From positions 261,108 to 325,107 of the forward strand of contig CAJJDN010000140.1 of NCBI GenBank assembly GCA_905182985.1: DNA of 64,000 nt, in the 5' to 3' direction. This DNA is from Paramecium sonneborni (lineage: Eukaryota; Ciliophora; Oligohymenophorea; Peniculida; Parameciidae). The notes below the pieces were generated by a model, which saw only the letters and a list, made by a program, of their open reading frames with translations, ran no database searches and had not been told where the DNA came from. How positions within the stretch are numbered: position 1 is the first letter of the stretch; every line of letters begins with the position of its first letter. The position numbers and the translations under genes were made by a program. Below are positions 11,966 through 26,300 of this stretch, piece by piece.

Positions 11966-12843
11966 ATTTTTGTTTTAAAGTCATATTTAATATATCGTAA
12001 TAATTAATATATGTGGTTTTTATTCATAAATTATTTTCTCATTTCATAATTCAAAAAACTATATTGATTCAATTCTAATTTCATTATCTAACTTTTCTAC
12101 TAATGAAATTCAAAATTTTACCATTCTCAATTATGAAATATTTATCTCATTTATATTTCTAGATTTTTTATTATTTTATTAATTTATTTCTTTTCTTTAA
12201 ACTATAATTACAAAAATTTCTATCTTATATATGAAATGAAATCAAAGATTATTTTAAATAACTCTTCAAACTTTAATTAATAAATTCAAAAATAAAATAA
12301 AACAGAAAATAAAAAAGTTGATAAAAAAATTTTAGTAAACTTTATATTGTTATCAATAAACTCATAACTAAATTAATTTATGTAAATTATATACTATTTT
12401 AAGAAAAATTAATTTATATTATAATTATTGTTAATAGATAATAAATTAATAATATTATTAAACTTCTATTATTTTATTGAGGAACTTAGTGTTAAAAACT
12501 AAATAAATTTTATATATAAACATTTTCTTTATTTTAAAAATGAAAGACAGGATTCTTATTTTTAGTATTTAAAGATTAAATCATGATGTAATTCAAAGTT
12601 AAAATAAAATTAAAATCGCTCATTTACATATATATAATAATTTTAAATAGCCGAAGATTATGGTTTTAAATAGCTGACTGAATCATTTTCCCTTTAGTTT
12701 TTATGTAAAAAAACAAAAAAATATAAAATTAAATAATTTTAACAAAAACTTAATTATTTACATAATTTAACTTCTTCATATATGATAAATTGTTACTCTT
12801 CCTTTTTAATTTCCATAATAAACTTTGGAATCTTAGTAAAGCT
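11966..12843. other. AT-rich intergenic stretch, nothing recognised
   Basis: About 880 bp between convergent genes. One minus frame stays free of TGA down to 12286 in continuation of the neighbouring B-box gene's frame, but that gene has a proper TGA at 12844-12846, so the extension only reflects base composition. No RNA gene or repeat was seen. Confidence 0.5.
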
Positions 12844-14620
12844 TCAGGCATGTTCTTCCTTTTAATAATCTTTTGCTTTTAGTAATTTCTTTGTTGATTA
12901 TGGAATATACAAAGATATTCTAATTAAATTTAAATTAATATTTACTTATTTTTCTTATAATAAATGAATGCTAAATTTATTCTATTCTTAGTTATTATAA
13001 TATGAACAGGAAATAATTTTAGTTTCTGTAGAACATAAAATAGTAGCTTAACTTCCATAATCTAGTCTATAGAGATTGTTTTCTTTAATTCCTAAACAAA
13101 ATTTTTCCTCAAATAAAATTGTTGAAAATTCATTTTGTAAATCATTACAAATTTTGTATGTATTCTTTGGAGTCAACATTAAAAGTTCGTATTCAAAAAT
13201 TACTCCATTTTAAAATCCAATGTATAAATTATTTTTTATGACTTTCATAGATAGAACTTATATTTCACCCAAATTTAAGTCTTGTTCAAATGATTATTTT
13301 ATTTGATTGTTACTTATTTAAATTCCTATTAATTTTTTACTATCTTTAAGATAACAAACAGCATTAGTTTCTACATCTTTTATTTTTGACATAGGACATA
13401 TGGCTAGATGATTAATCTCAATTTTCTCATCCAATTCATCTAAGGTTTTAAGTTCGTAATCCAAAAGTAATAATCCCTTGACTGTGAGAACAAGAATTTA
13501 TTTATCTTCTGTTATTTAAATATCAAGAATTTGTTATTTAAATTATTCAACTCTTTTATTTTATATCTGGGACTTCTTGTATTTATAACCAATTATCAAA
13601 CCAATATAATTATTTTAATCGAAACATATCAATATCTTGCTATCAATAATTTCGATTTTTACTAAAGGATTATTTAAAATGTCTATTCTATCTAATTTTC
13701 TATAGGCTACATTTTATTTTATTTTTTTAAACTGATTTACATCAGATGTTTATACCTAATCTGAAGTTGAATTTTACTAAATTTAAAACTATGCTTCTTA
13801 TTAGTATTCGCTTTTAAAGTCCAATTATTTATCCTAACATACTATTGAGTTGTTATTACTAGAATCAATACTTTGTAATTAGAAAATATTTTCTTATTTT
13901 TCTTCTAATTAAATTTGTGAATTTTCTTTTTAAATAAGAGCTTTTGAATTATCTATAATAGAATCATTTATTGCATATTATTAATTATTTCCAATCTCTT
14001 CATTTTATAGTTTTTAAATAATTTCCATCATTTTCTCAGTAGATTTGTTTTATTTTTGAATGCTGCTGCTTTATAAATTTGATTTTGTTTTTTCAATAAT
14101 TTATCTTTCTAAATTTTTAGGTTTAAAATAATCTTAAATCCAATTTTATCTCATCTCTTAAAGTTATTTATCAATTTTTAAAAAATTTTCTTCCATAGGT
14201 ATTATTTTTGATTTGGAGAAATCTTCTTCGTAATGACTTAATATATTTCTCATTAAATTTTCAGAATTTTTCTAATCAATAACATTCTGAGCATCTTTTT
14301 CAATTTTTAAATTCCCCTCCTTCTTTATATAAATATTTCTTAAATAATAAAAATAATTATTACTTTTTGAATATCAAATTTTTCTTACTTTCTACTAGGT
14401 TTTTAGTTGAAGCTTAGCTTTTTAACCTATTTTCCTCAAAATCATCTATTTTCTGATAAATAGGTTTGACATAATTTAATTCTTTGCATTCTTCGTGTTC
14501 ATTGGTATCATAACATTTCTAACAAAGTAAAGTATCTTTTCTAGAAACACAGTTTTTGTTGTTGCAGTAATAGAAGATATCTCTATGATGAATGTAACAA
14601 ATATCATTTTAAAAAGACAT
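12844..14620 (-). CDS. B-box zinc-finger, coiled-coil, beta-propeller-like protein
   Basis: The gene encodes 583 residues after removal of a 25-nt intron (14339-14363). Residues 8-45 form a B-box-like zinc site: CYIHH, YYCNNKNC, LLCQKCYD, EHEECKE. A long Gln/Glu/Lys-rich helical region follows (residues about 90-330). The C-terminal 250 residues alternate short strands with turns and hydrophobic-aromatic patterns (ILICFDQNNYIGLIIGYKYK, ILVLTVKGLLLLDYEL, LYIGFQNGVIFEYE), as in degenerate WD40 or other beta-propellers. This architecture is a large expanded family in Paramecium; B-box proteins of this type are thought to act as scaffolds or ubiquitin ligases, but no RING is present here. The related WD40 genes at 17357-18955 and 41220-43508 share the N-terminal Cys/His motif. 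Confidence 0.8.
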
Positions 14621-15208
14621 ATTTATTAATCAATTTGTGTTAATAAAAAAAATCAATAAAAAAATTATTTTATTAACATATTTTCGATAATAGAAATATG
14701 TATATTTATTTTTTTAATTTATATAATGATAAATTTAAGTTGGTTTTTTTAATTAAAAATAAAGTCTTATTTATTTTCATACTTCATAACATATTCTAAA
14801 ATTAATTAAAAATAGACTAATATCACGAATTTGATGATTCATTTGTTTCTCTCAAATAATTTTGAATTAAAATAATTTTAAATATTTGAACATTTTGAAT
14901 AATTTCTTAATTTTTAAAGAATTTTTCGTTAACATAAAAGATCTTTAAAATCATATTTAAAATTACATTAAAAGCAAAAAAGCCAAAAGGAAGATTAAAA
15001 TATATTCAATATTTTATTTCCTTTATGAAGCTTATAAAAATATCGATGCTGTTATAAATACTAACTACTTAAATTTATTCTTTCTTTAATATTATTAAAA
15101 TATTATATGACCAAAAAAAGAAATTAAAATTCTTAATCAATTAAGCAACTAAATATTAATAAAATAAATTAAAATGATTAATTCTTGTTATTTTAGAAAA
15201 TAGACTGA
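14621..15208. other. AT-rich intergenic stretch, nothing recognised
   Basis: This lies upstream of both the minus-strand B-box gene and the plus-strand SPRY gene, so it should carry both promoters. No motif, RNA gene or coding signal is supported. Confidence 0.4.
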
Positions 15209-16700
15209 TATTGCCCCTATTAAAAAAATATAACTTATGATGGTTTTTCAAATCTAAATAATAATATTATTTTTAATCTATTAAATGGTGAATTATAGAA
15301 TTTTCATTTTAAAACAATTTTCGAATGGATTCTAATATAAATAATTGCCATATTTAAGAAATATTTAAACAATCCTTCAAACTCAAATAAAATTGAAGCT
15401 CTAAGCAATATTGAAGAATTAATTTTTGTGAGAAGCAATTAGCTTTTAATTAAATGGAATTTTTTAATTTATATATTAAGCTTAAAACTAGAAAATATTT
15501 TTGATAAATTCTATGTATCTTTTATTTCAGGATTGTAGTTTTACATTTAAAATTCGTTAAGATTTTAAATTTGAACTATAAATAAATTAATAGAATTTGT
15601 AAAAGATCGACATTAAAAAATCACTATGATTTTAAAGGATTTCTAATCTTTATACTAAGAATTAGAGGATCAGAATCCTATTATAAACTAAAAAAAGTAA
15701 GAAAAATTCTAGATGAAGATTCTAAATTTATTGAAAATATTAAAATCTAAACATAAAAATTATTTAAGTAATCAAATTAAAATATTACTCGTATACTACA
15801 TTAAGTGGAAAAATATATAGATTATAATTTCAAATCTGATATCTAATTATAATAAAGTATTTTAGAAAATTAATCGTTGCAACCATCTTATGAATTACAT
15901 TTAGACCGATAAAAAATCTGGTCACCTTAAAATTAAGATAATTAATAAGAATTAAATCAATTGATAATATAATTAGAAAACTAAAGTAAATTAACATCTT
16001 AATATAAAAGAAAATATTTAATTAAAAGATTTATAGAACAGATTAAATGACAAAGATTAGGAATAATTAAAGTAGATAAATTATCAAAACAATTTAAATA
16101 ATTAGAAAGATCCTTTAGATGTAAAAAAATTTAATAGTTAATTTAGAATTCAATATAAAACAAAAAACTAAAATTTTAAAAAACCTTAAAAAATGATTTA
16201 TGTAAAGTAAATGAATTTTAAGAAGAAATTGAAAGTTAGAATGTTTATTCATTTGGTATGTGTTTATATGAATAAGAGATATCTAAATTTTAATAATTTA
16301 ACTTTGCATTTTTAATTCTTGAACTGAATAGTTGTTTTATGGGTGTTGGATTTAAGGACATTATTTAAAAAAACAATTATACAGGTATTGGATATGAATC
16401 TGTGTATATTTTTGTGAAATTATAGATCTTACTTAATTCGACATGATGGTTATATTTTTTCTCATCATTAATAACATTTAAACAATAAGTAAATATCATT
16501 TTATTTTACATCTAACGATATTATACTTGTTAAAGTCAACATAACAGAAAAATATATTAGATGGACTAAAAATAATACTGTTTAATCAATTGTATTATTT
16601 ATTAAATAATTAGATAATGGAAATAAATACAGAGGAAGAATTATATCCATGTGTTATAATAAATAAATCAAAAGTTAAAATATTTGATATTATTCAATGA
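15209..16700 (+). CDS. coiled-coil/SPRY-domain protein, 5' part unresolved
   Basis: The 3' half is convincing. Three introns (15986-16010, 25 nt; 16404-16425, 22 nt; 16592-16613, 22 nt) join a Gln/Asn/Leu-rich coiled coil (LKDLQNRLNDKDQEQLK) to a SPRY-like domain: FMGVGFKDIIQKNNYTG, SYLIRHDGYIFSHH, ISFYFTSNDIILVKVNI, YIRWTKNN, ELYPCVIINKSKVKIFD, stop TGA 16698-16700. SPRY domains bind protein partners; the pattern matches a Paramecium family that usually has an N-terminal B-box. Here the frame is open from 15209, but I cannot find intact zinc ligands, and a TGA near 15575 remains between two coiled-coil blocks in the same frame. One or two further introns (a 38-nt candidate near 15766-15803) could resolve it; otherwise the 5' half is decayed. 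The start is therefore a frame limit, not a start codon. Confidence 0.6.
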
Positions 16701-17356
16701 TTGTTTATTTATAATTAATTTTATAAAAATCTAAAAGCTAATAACAATTTTACAAAAATTTACTCACAATTTAGTTCAATTTAATATCAAATAATTTTAA
16801 AATAAAGATGTTAATTTTTTTCAATTTTTAAGAAGAATAGAGAAAAAAACCTGATTTACAGCGAAAATTAGATGAAAAATCAAAAAGAACTTAATAAGTT
16901 ACTTCTTAATTAATCATTTAAAAAAAAAGTGATTAAATTTTAATTAGTGTAATTCTATTTCTTTAGTATTTGATATATTCTAATTTCATCCAACATCAAC
17001 ATAGAATAAAACATCAAATTAATAAAAAAAACACTTTAAAGTTTAAATCATATTTAAGAAACTAAGAGATGAATTTAATAAAATATTTAAGAATAACTAA
17101 TGAATTCTATTAATGATTAGTTCAAAGTACTATATCTATAAAGTATTAGTTTATGTTTTATATTGATTTTAAATGAAATGAATCTGTATATTGATTTTGC
17201 ATATAAATTGGAAAATTGATTAATCGTAACTCCAAAATTATTTTATTAATTTTTAAAATTAATTATAACTAACTTATAAGAGAAAGGAATAAATTTAAGA
17301 TATAAAAATATTTTATGAAAAATAAAAATATTATTAACTTTTTTTGAAAATAAATT
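16701..17356. other. intergenic between convergent genes
   Basis: There is a short Lys/Gln-rich plus-strand reading after 16808 without family features. Nothing else is supported. Confidence 0.4.
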
Positions 17357-18955
17357 TCATGCATCTTTTAATTCATAAGTGATATATAATTTTGTACTTT
17401 GATCATGGATTACTAAATATTATCCATTATTAGACATAGTTCCTTGGATAACATTGTTAGAATATTTTTATTCGGTTGCGATCTAAAATTTAGAATTTTC
17501 TTAGAGTCTAAGTATATAAATTGATGTTTTATATCTAAGAAACATCAAATTTCTTTCAGGATTATAAATAATTGATTAATAAATTTGATCTTTGATATTG
17601 GAATTAGTTTTGAATTAAATTTAGTCAATTTAAATAAATTCTTATTATTTTTGTTGAAAAATTGATGCAGAATTACATTTTTCAGTTCCTGTAAACCATA
17701 TAAATTTATCATTCTAGAAAAATTATACTTTAGATCCATCATTTGAAATTTAAGTTTTAATTTAATTCATAAAAATCCATTTATTATCTTAATCTTTTTA
17801 CCATAATAAGATTTAATTATCAAATCCACTAGATACTAAGAAATTTCCAGATAAATTAAAACTTAATGAACTAACCCAAGATGTATGTTTATTTAAAGAT
17901 TATAAATATTATAATTTATTTTACTGGAAATCTATGGCCCAAATATTTATTGTTGTATCTTTACATCCTAAAATAAGTTCATCTTCTTTTGAATTTAGAA
18001 CAATACATAATGTATCGGATGATTTATAAGATTATGAAGGTTGCCATTAATTTAATTCAATTAATTTCCAACAAACCATATATTAAGAGCAAGAAATTAA
18101 GCTATTCTATTTTTTACTAAATATTAAACAATTAATAAAACTAGTTTATTATAATTTTTGATTAAAATTCAATTTACCTTAATCAAAATCCCAAATTATT
18201 ATTTCAGATTCATTTGTAGATGCTAAAATATTTCCTTAAAAATTAAATGCTAAAGCTTTGCACATATTTTCTTGCTTAATAGAATTGTTTAATTACATCA
18301 ATTGAATATTACCATATTTCGAGAGTTTCCATTCAACTTTTTCTTATTTTTCATTCATATCTAGCGTTTCTACCTATTTTCTATTCTACTTAATATTCAT
18401 AAGGTTTACGAAAAACTCTTTGAATTGATGAATTGAATGTGATTAAATTAAATCTTTGATTCCTTATTTTAATTTGATAAATTATGAAGAGTTTATTTTA
18501 TCTATAAAATCAAACGAAAATTAATGCAGATAACTTTTTTGATTTTTTATATAATTTTCTGATTCATCAATAAAGCTATATGTATCTGTTTCTTCTTTTT
18601 TTTAAATTAATTCTCTAATCCAATTTTATGTGGCATTTTAAGCTTTTTCAATAGCTGATACCAATTTTGTCTTAAAATTTTCAAGATTGAGAGTGTATTA
18701 CTAAATAACATTAATGTACGAATCTACAATTTCAATTATCATTAATCTCTTTTTCTTTAGTTAATCTTCTATGATTTTTTACATTGCTTTAAGAGACATA
18801 TTCTTAGATCCTAAAAGATTATCATAACATTCTTAACATAGAAATCTCTCATTCTTATTTAGTTTTGGATCAAGTAAAATTATTGTCGCTAATTAATTGT
18901 GCTTTTCTCTGCACTAAAATTAATCCAAAACTTCTATCATTTTATACTCTTGCAT
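17357..18955 (-). CDS. zinc-binding/coiled-coil/WD40 repeat protein
   Basis: A single exon of 532 residues is uninterrupted by TGA. The N-terminus holds FQCREKHNQ ... ERFLCQECYDNL, the CxxxH ... CxxC motif common to this family. A helical region (about 40-210) is followed by WD40-type blades: ALAFNFQGNILASTNESEII with IWDF, LISCSQYMVCWKL, LCIVLNSKEDELILGC with INIWAI, WVSSLSFNLSGNFLVSSGFD with ILLWQK. The C-terminal blades (to YITYELKDA) are weaker. WD40 propellers act as protein-binding platforms; this family is strongly expanded in Paramecium and individual functions are unknown. It is a paralogue of the WD40 part of the gene at 41220-43508. The upstream in-frame sequence meets a TGA soon after the ATG, so unlike that gene it carries no GTPase domain. 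Confidence 0.85.
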
Positions 18956-20320
18956 ATTTGATAAATATTTTTTTAATGATATAATTTTTGGAAATATACA
19001 ATTATAAACTATCAATCAATTCTAATTAATAATCTAATTAGTTTTAATATGATATTAAATTCATGACAAGTAAGTACCTATTTGATTCGTTATAATCTAT
19101 AAATAAGTATCTCAATTTTTGAGTTTTCTTTTTATATTTTAGCTTTACTATTAAAATAGAATAGATTAATATTTATTCTTTTCTTAGATGAATTTCTGAT
19201 TTTTATTGTTGTTTTTTTAGAGTTGAGATTATAAATTTAGGTTTCATAATATGGAGAAGGTTGAAGATGTTATATGTTGCAAATGATATGAAAATTAAAT
19301 GAATTTTTCATTAAAATTTCATTCAAATATTTTCTACATTATTCCATTATTTTTAACCTTTATTTATTTTAAATTATAATTTTGATTTCTCATAGATTTA
19401 GCCAAACAATAAAATTTAGATTAATGCAGCTTAAATCCTTTTATATAATATTGTAATAAAAATAAATTATCAGGAATTGCCTTTTCTTCAAAATAATATG
19501 AAAATAAAAATAGATCACTAAATAACATCACAATTCTAACAATCATAAAAATAACTTTCTTTACAAATTTGTTTTATGAATTTCTTTAACTTTGATTGAT
19601 CAAGTTATATTAGAAAAAAATTTCTTGATTAATTCTGCTCATGCACAACAATGTCATATATGAATTGTATTTCATTCTTATTTCTCATTATTAGTCTTAA
19701 ATATAAATCTTTTGTTTTAGAAGCTACCCAATGATTTTTTATAATTTAAATTTAACATTTTCCAAACATAACATTTAATTATAAAGTTACTCCAATATAT
19801 GAACTTTATTTTTTTTGGAAATTTAAATAATCTTTTAATTTTGATATTTATATAAATTAATAGAGAAATTATGGAATTATGTGTAATCTTTTGATTTAAT
19901 TTGACAGTTTTCTATTATCAAACAATTAGTGGACAATTACATTGATTTATTCCAAGTTCTATAAAAAATATAATACAATAATATTCTTCTAGGAATTCAT
20001 TCAAATACAACTGGAATTAATCCTTGTAATTAATAAGTTATTCTCTTTTATATTTCAATAAAATTTTTATATTTAAACATAGATAAAGAGTTAAATTACT
20101 CAATCAGGTTAAGAGTTTTTCCTATAATATTCTAATATTAAAAATATCGTTATAAAGAATGAAAATTTTTATTCAAAAGAAAAAGTTGAATTTTTAATCA
20201 TTATATTTATAATTTGATTATTTAAAAAAAATAAAATTATCTCTTTTTAATTTTAATAAAATAATCTTTTTGTTAAGTTCAAATATTTTCTCAAAATAAT
20301 TAAATTTTTTATTCATTGAA
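18956..20320 (-). pseudogene. non-coding stretch with a possible membrane-protein remnant
   Basis: Most of this 1.4-kb stretch lacks a usable frame. Between about 19420 and 19700 the minus strand reads KKVIFMIVRIVMLFSDLFLF followed by AIPDNLFLLQYYIKG, a hydrophobic helix plus amphipathic segment. No start, family motif or flanking exon was found, so it is at best a fragment. The rest shows nothing. Confidence 0.25.
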
Positions 20321-23300
20321 TCATTTAGTGAATTATTTGGATGATTATTTCAATACAAATATTTTAGCAGTTTATTATTTAGCATGGTTTTTTTGTTCTT
20401 CTTAAATATTGTTCAACTATTCTTATAATTATTTATTTTATTAAATCCAATTTTCTATTTTAAAATGTAAATCACTCAACGATTTTTCAATCGATTATTG
20501 ATTTGAAATTAATGATTAATCTTTCAATTCTAAATCAACTTTTGCCTCTTCATCTGTTAAAGTTTACATTAGAAATGTTATTGAAATATAATTTTTTTTT
20601 TTTTGAAATTATTTATTGGACAAAATCTCTATTAATTAACTAAATTTTTTTATATTTATTAAAAAATACCTTCTAATCAAATTAATATGATCATAAATTA
20701 AACTTTTTTTAACTAAATTTTCTTCTTGGAGTTCTATTGACGAAAAAATAGTATAAGTTAATATTCTCATTCCTAAATATAAACTTTTAAATTTTTATTT
20801 CTCTTACTATTTTAAAGACTATTATAGCTAAAAATCATCTTGAATAAATTCATTAATTGAAAGTTATTATATTTAGTTTTTTAAATCATTAATAAGTTTA
20901 TTATTATAATTGATTTCACAGTTGATAAATTATTATGAATATTTTTTTTATCTTTCTTCAAATTCTTCTATTCTTGCTTAATCGTTGAGTCTTATCAAAT
21001 GTAAAATAAGAGTAATATTATCAACAATTTTTTTTTCATAATCTTAAATTTTTATTTCTGATAATTCAAAATTTATTAAAGATTCTAAGTCTTAATTATT
21101 TGTATTAATTATTATCGTAACTAATAATACAACTGATAATTGAATTCCTTAGATCATTTATTTAATTAAAATTTATATAACTCTTTCCATAACTCTCTCA
21201 TCAAAATTATCTAAGTCAATATATACATTTTAACATAAATTATCCTAAAAAAAAGATTTTAAAATTTTGGGTAATATTAATTTCATTGAGTATTGAGTTT
21301 ATTTTTTGAAATTTCTCAAATCAATAATTTCTTCTATCAAAATTTATTCAAGAGTTAGATTAACTTAAGAAGCATCTTTAGCTTATTTCGCTAATTGATT
21401 TATTTTATCTGTTGATTATACATATGATTTTTTGCAAACTATATAATTTAAAGTACAAATTGATAAATCTTTTTAGACCTATTCTTTTTAGCAGATATCC
21501 TTTAGAGCAGTATAATATTTGATATAAAGTTCAATATTTAAAATTGACATTCCAAGCTTATTTTATAATAGATAATCAGCATAAGTTTTATACTAAGTTA
21601 ATTAATATGAAGAAAGAAATGGATTTTATAAAGATAGATTAATATCTTTCTAATATTTCTCTTATTCTATTCGTTATTCTTTTATATTTTGAATAAATTA
21701 TTTTGAAATTATATTTTAAGATGCCATATTTTCTAAGTGAATTCCAGTGAGAATGTGTTTATGGATTTTTTCTTTGGTCGAATCAAAAAAGATTTTTGAG
21801 AAATATTTATAAGTAATTCTAATAAACATATTAGCAATCGTTTAATCCATTATTCTAGGAAATTAATACCAATAATTCAATATTTCATCAGATAATTAAT
21901 GACTTAAGCAATTAAGAAGACTTTCATCACTAATCATTTCATTGAATAATATATTTTCTGTTAGATATTCTTAATTTAAAGTTTTTAATGCACAAAATGG
22001 AAAAATTCTAATAATAAAAGGTAGCTAATTGTTTTCAAGTATTCTTAATTAACTATACTATTGTACATAAGATTTTAAAAATTGCTTATAAATTTCTTTT
22101 ATAGTCGAAATTACAATTCCTGATGAAAACATTATGAGTTCTTAATTTTGATCGATAAAAAAAGCTTAAGAACCTTTTCTATTTTCAAAAGTGTTTAATA
22201 ATTTTGAAAAAATTCTTGATGATTTCTTAACAATTATAAAAGATTATCCAATAGGTTTAAATATTTCTGAACATGGTAATGATATAGAAAATATGCATTT
22301 AAGACAATTAAATATTTTTATTTATCTTTCTTTATAACGATTGTATTTAAATAAATCAATTACATCTTAAATTTTAATTAAAAGTTTTAGAAAATTTTAA
22401 TAACTTAAAGTTAGAAATTCTTTGAATAATAAATTATTATCTTTTACCTTTAATTCATAAATTAGATATAAAATAACTATGTCATTTATAAAAGTATCTT
22501 TTTAGATTAATTTTTATAAAAAAATGTTAAAATCATCATTTTTTTTAATACCCCCAGTATTCAAATATTAAAAATTCCGAAATTTTTTAATCAATTTCCC
22601 TATAAGATTTTAATACTTACTATCTTCAGTGTGTCTCATCTATATACTTGATAAATATAAATTTGCTTAAGCTATTTATAAGTCGTCGTTTAAATTAAGC
22701 TAAGATTATTATTATTTTGAAAATTCACAAATTTCTTAATACTATTAAAATGTCATAAGAATTTCTTTATATGCATTTTACTTCACTTTTTTAAAACTTT
22801 AAATCATTTTTCCACCATATACTGTAGGCGTTGATGAAAATAGCTGATCTTTAAAAGAACTTTCAAATAGTTTAATCATTAATTCACATAAGCCAAGTTG
22901 ATATAAAGAAAATTACATCAATTATTATTGAGTGCATTTAGAAAATGTGAATTATTTAAATATTTCCTATAATTCACATAAAGGATTTTGAGACTGATAC
23001 TAAATTTCTAGATTTTCTTAAACATACTTTGGTAATTTAAAATAATCTTTTAAAGGTCCTATCACATAAAGAGGTGATTTATTATATACACAAGATATAT
23101 AGTAAATCTATTATTAAATTAATGATTATTAATAATTAAAGAGAAAATGATGAAACTCTTCCAATTCAAAATATTAGAATATAGTTTGAATCAATTCAAC
23201 TTGATGTTAATCTGCTTTTTCTGTTTATTATATACTAATTCTGTATACTTCAATTGTTTGATTCAAAAAAAAAACTGTTTATAATTCTCTAAAAATTTCA

Positions 23301-26300
23301 TCTAAAAACTTATTAATATATTTTAGAACTGTTTAATAAAGTAAGTCTTAATTTTATACATCAACGGCAGACATCTCAATCATTTTAATTTGTTATTGAA
23401 ATTCTTATTAAAATTATGTATTATTTTCTAAAATTGAAAAATCTAACTTTTTGCCAATATATTTTTGATTTATTTAATTTTAATAGTTTTTACTCTGTTC
23501 TAAACATTCTTATAAGACAATTGGTAAAATTTTTAACCAAAGTTTTCGTTAACTTTAAGTAATTTGATTTTTATAAACATACAGCAAATGAAGAGTAACT
23601 AAATTATTTTAATATAATAAAAATGCTTCAATGCTTTAGGAGATATTTTAAGTTTTTAATTGTAATATTCCAGCCACATGAAATAGTTCCATTCCTAATG
23701 CTACTTCTGCAGCTTCTTCCCAACACTCTGTTTATAAATAATAAATTAAAGCTTGATCAAATTTTTAAGCTGAAAAATAACAAGCTGCTGCATTCTTTTT
23801 CATTTTACATTTAGAAAAAGCCTCACCTGCTTAAGAAAAACAATCATACATTTCTTATTATAATTTTTCATACATTTATCTATTTTACTATTAGATCTTG
23901 GAAACTATTTTTAGATCTGAATTTATTTAATTATAATCTTCACATTAAATATAGAGTTTTTCTGCTTTTAATGCTAATGAATAAGCTTATGACTTATAAA
24001 AATATAATTAATCTTCTGCTAATAAAAAACATTTTATAGCTTAATCATAATATTTATTTGCAAGCATTTTCATTCCAACAGCAAACCATTCTTCTTTAGA
24101 ATTTTATGTAGTCTTTCTATATAAATTTTCTGGATTTTAATAATAATTTTAATCAAAGGTTTGAACTAAATCTAATTTTTTCCATAGAATTTCTAATTTT
24201 TGTCTCTTTTATGGTTATTCATCAAAAATTATTAATCTAATCTTAGCTCTTGTTGCAGCAACATATAAATATTTTAATTCTTGTAATAATGATTTATAAT
24301 AGTTAAGATCTAAAGTTGATATATTAGGATTTAATCTTAGTTTTTTTTCCTTTAAACATTGCTGAGATTCAATTAAATTTTTATTATTTTTATTATCTTG
24401 CTATAATAAAAGTTATTCTTCATGTTCTATTTATATATTTTATTTATATACTTGTCAATTTTAGATTATATTAATCAATATCTAAGTCTACTTCATCAAT
24501 AAATATATAATCCAAAAGATCCCAATAAGATGGGTTTAATGTAGAATCAGTAAAAAAGTTATATAATATAACATCCTCAAATTCTAAACCTTTTGATTCT
24601 TCTATTGTTAAAATCAATGCTAATTTTAGTTATGATGGAATATTCTCCATAACTTCATGATTTTTAACTAGAATAACTTAATTACATCCAAATTCAATTT
24701 GAACCTCTGTTTTCAAGTTTTAAATATCTCCTGTTAAGAATGAAAATAATACTTCTGTATCCTTACTATTAATTATGATAGGTTTTGGACCTTTTAAGTT
24801 TGAAATCTCTTTATTCAACTTATCAATAGATTTAGGGAAATATAATTCTATTAAATTTACAATATTATTTGCAAGTTATAATATATTATTATGCGATCTA
24901 AAATTTATTGTGAGTTAATGTAACTCAAAGTTTTTTAACTTTTGATCATCAATTTTTTTAAAGAAATTTTTGATATCTTCAAATCTAAATCCAACTCCTT
25001 TCGCAATAGTCTAAGCTGTATCTCCACAGAATTAATAACCTTATTCAATTAATCTTGAAAATAAACTTAAAAAAGCACATGGTAGATCTTAAATTTCATC
25101 TACAAATAAGTAATGAATAGTAGCACAATTTTATGTTCCCTTATCTAATTCACATATCATATAATTTACTAAATCCATAAGATCAAAATCCCCATTCTCT
25201 TTTTTCAATTTTTCATATTAATAAAAGTATTCATAAATTAAATTAATAGTATCTAAAGATAAATTACAAGGATTTTATTAAATAAAAACTGACTTTGGTA
25301 AATATTAATTTGGATAATGATAAGAAAATTATGATCCCTTTATATGTGAATAAATTAAAGTCCAAATTAAAGTTGGTAGAGATATTTCATCACAACCTAA
25401 TCTTTATGAACGTTTTTTCATATTTGGCCAAAATCTTTTTATAAATGCTTCATAATCAACTTCCACAACCTATGTCTACTTTTCTTTCACTTTCTAATTA
25501 TTTTAAGAATCTTTATCATCTTTTAATTTTGAATTTTATTAGGCTTCTTATGATTTTTTAAAAATATCCTCTTATGTTAATATTTCAAATTCCTAATCTT
25601 CGAATTAAGCATATTCATTAAAATCAATCAAATTTATTTGTTTCATTGTTTTTTACTGTTATGATATATAAACTGTTTTTTCTTAATTCCACCCTGTTTT
25701 CTTATTTTTAACATTTTTTTGAAATTTATCTTAAGCAAAAAAGGGAAATTATAAAGATGAATCAATTAATAGTAACAATTTTTTTATGCTTAAAAATGCT
25801 GGAAACTAATCATCAGATAATTAATCAAATGAATTTAAATTATCCACCTTTTCTAAATCTTATTCATCTTCATCTAACTATTCTTCAAATTCAAATTCTT
25901 CATTTAGAAATGTTTCATTTTAAATTATTAAGTCTATTGAACTCTCATTAATTTGATCAATTATTTAGGATTATTTTTGTGAGATACTAAATTAATTAAT
26001 AATATTACAAACTATAATCTAAATCAAATCGAAAATCCTAGTTCTCTATTTTTTAATCTTCATTTTTTCTTTTTGAATCTTTAATGCTTTTGATAAGCTT
26101 TTTATAATATTTTCTAATTTCACTTATCAAAACTGGGTTCTACGTTGTAAAAACACAATGCAAATTTACTTTGGTATTATTTGAAATTGATTTTAATAAT
26201 AATTTTTCGTTTTCTTAACTAAATAATTTTAATCTCATTTAAAATAATGCTTAAAGGGCAAATAATTTAAGAATATTACAAGTTGTCTTTCCAGTTCCAC

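Noticed and set aside
12286..12843. C-terminal extension of the B-box gene to a TGA at 12286
   Set aside because: The gene has an in-frame TGA at 12844-12846 directly after KEEHA; the later open frame is a base-composition effect.
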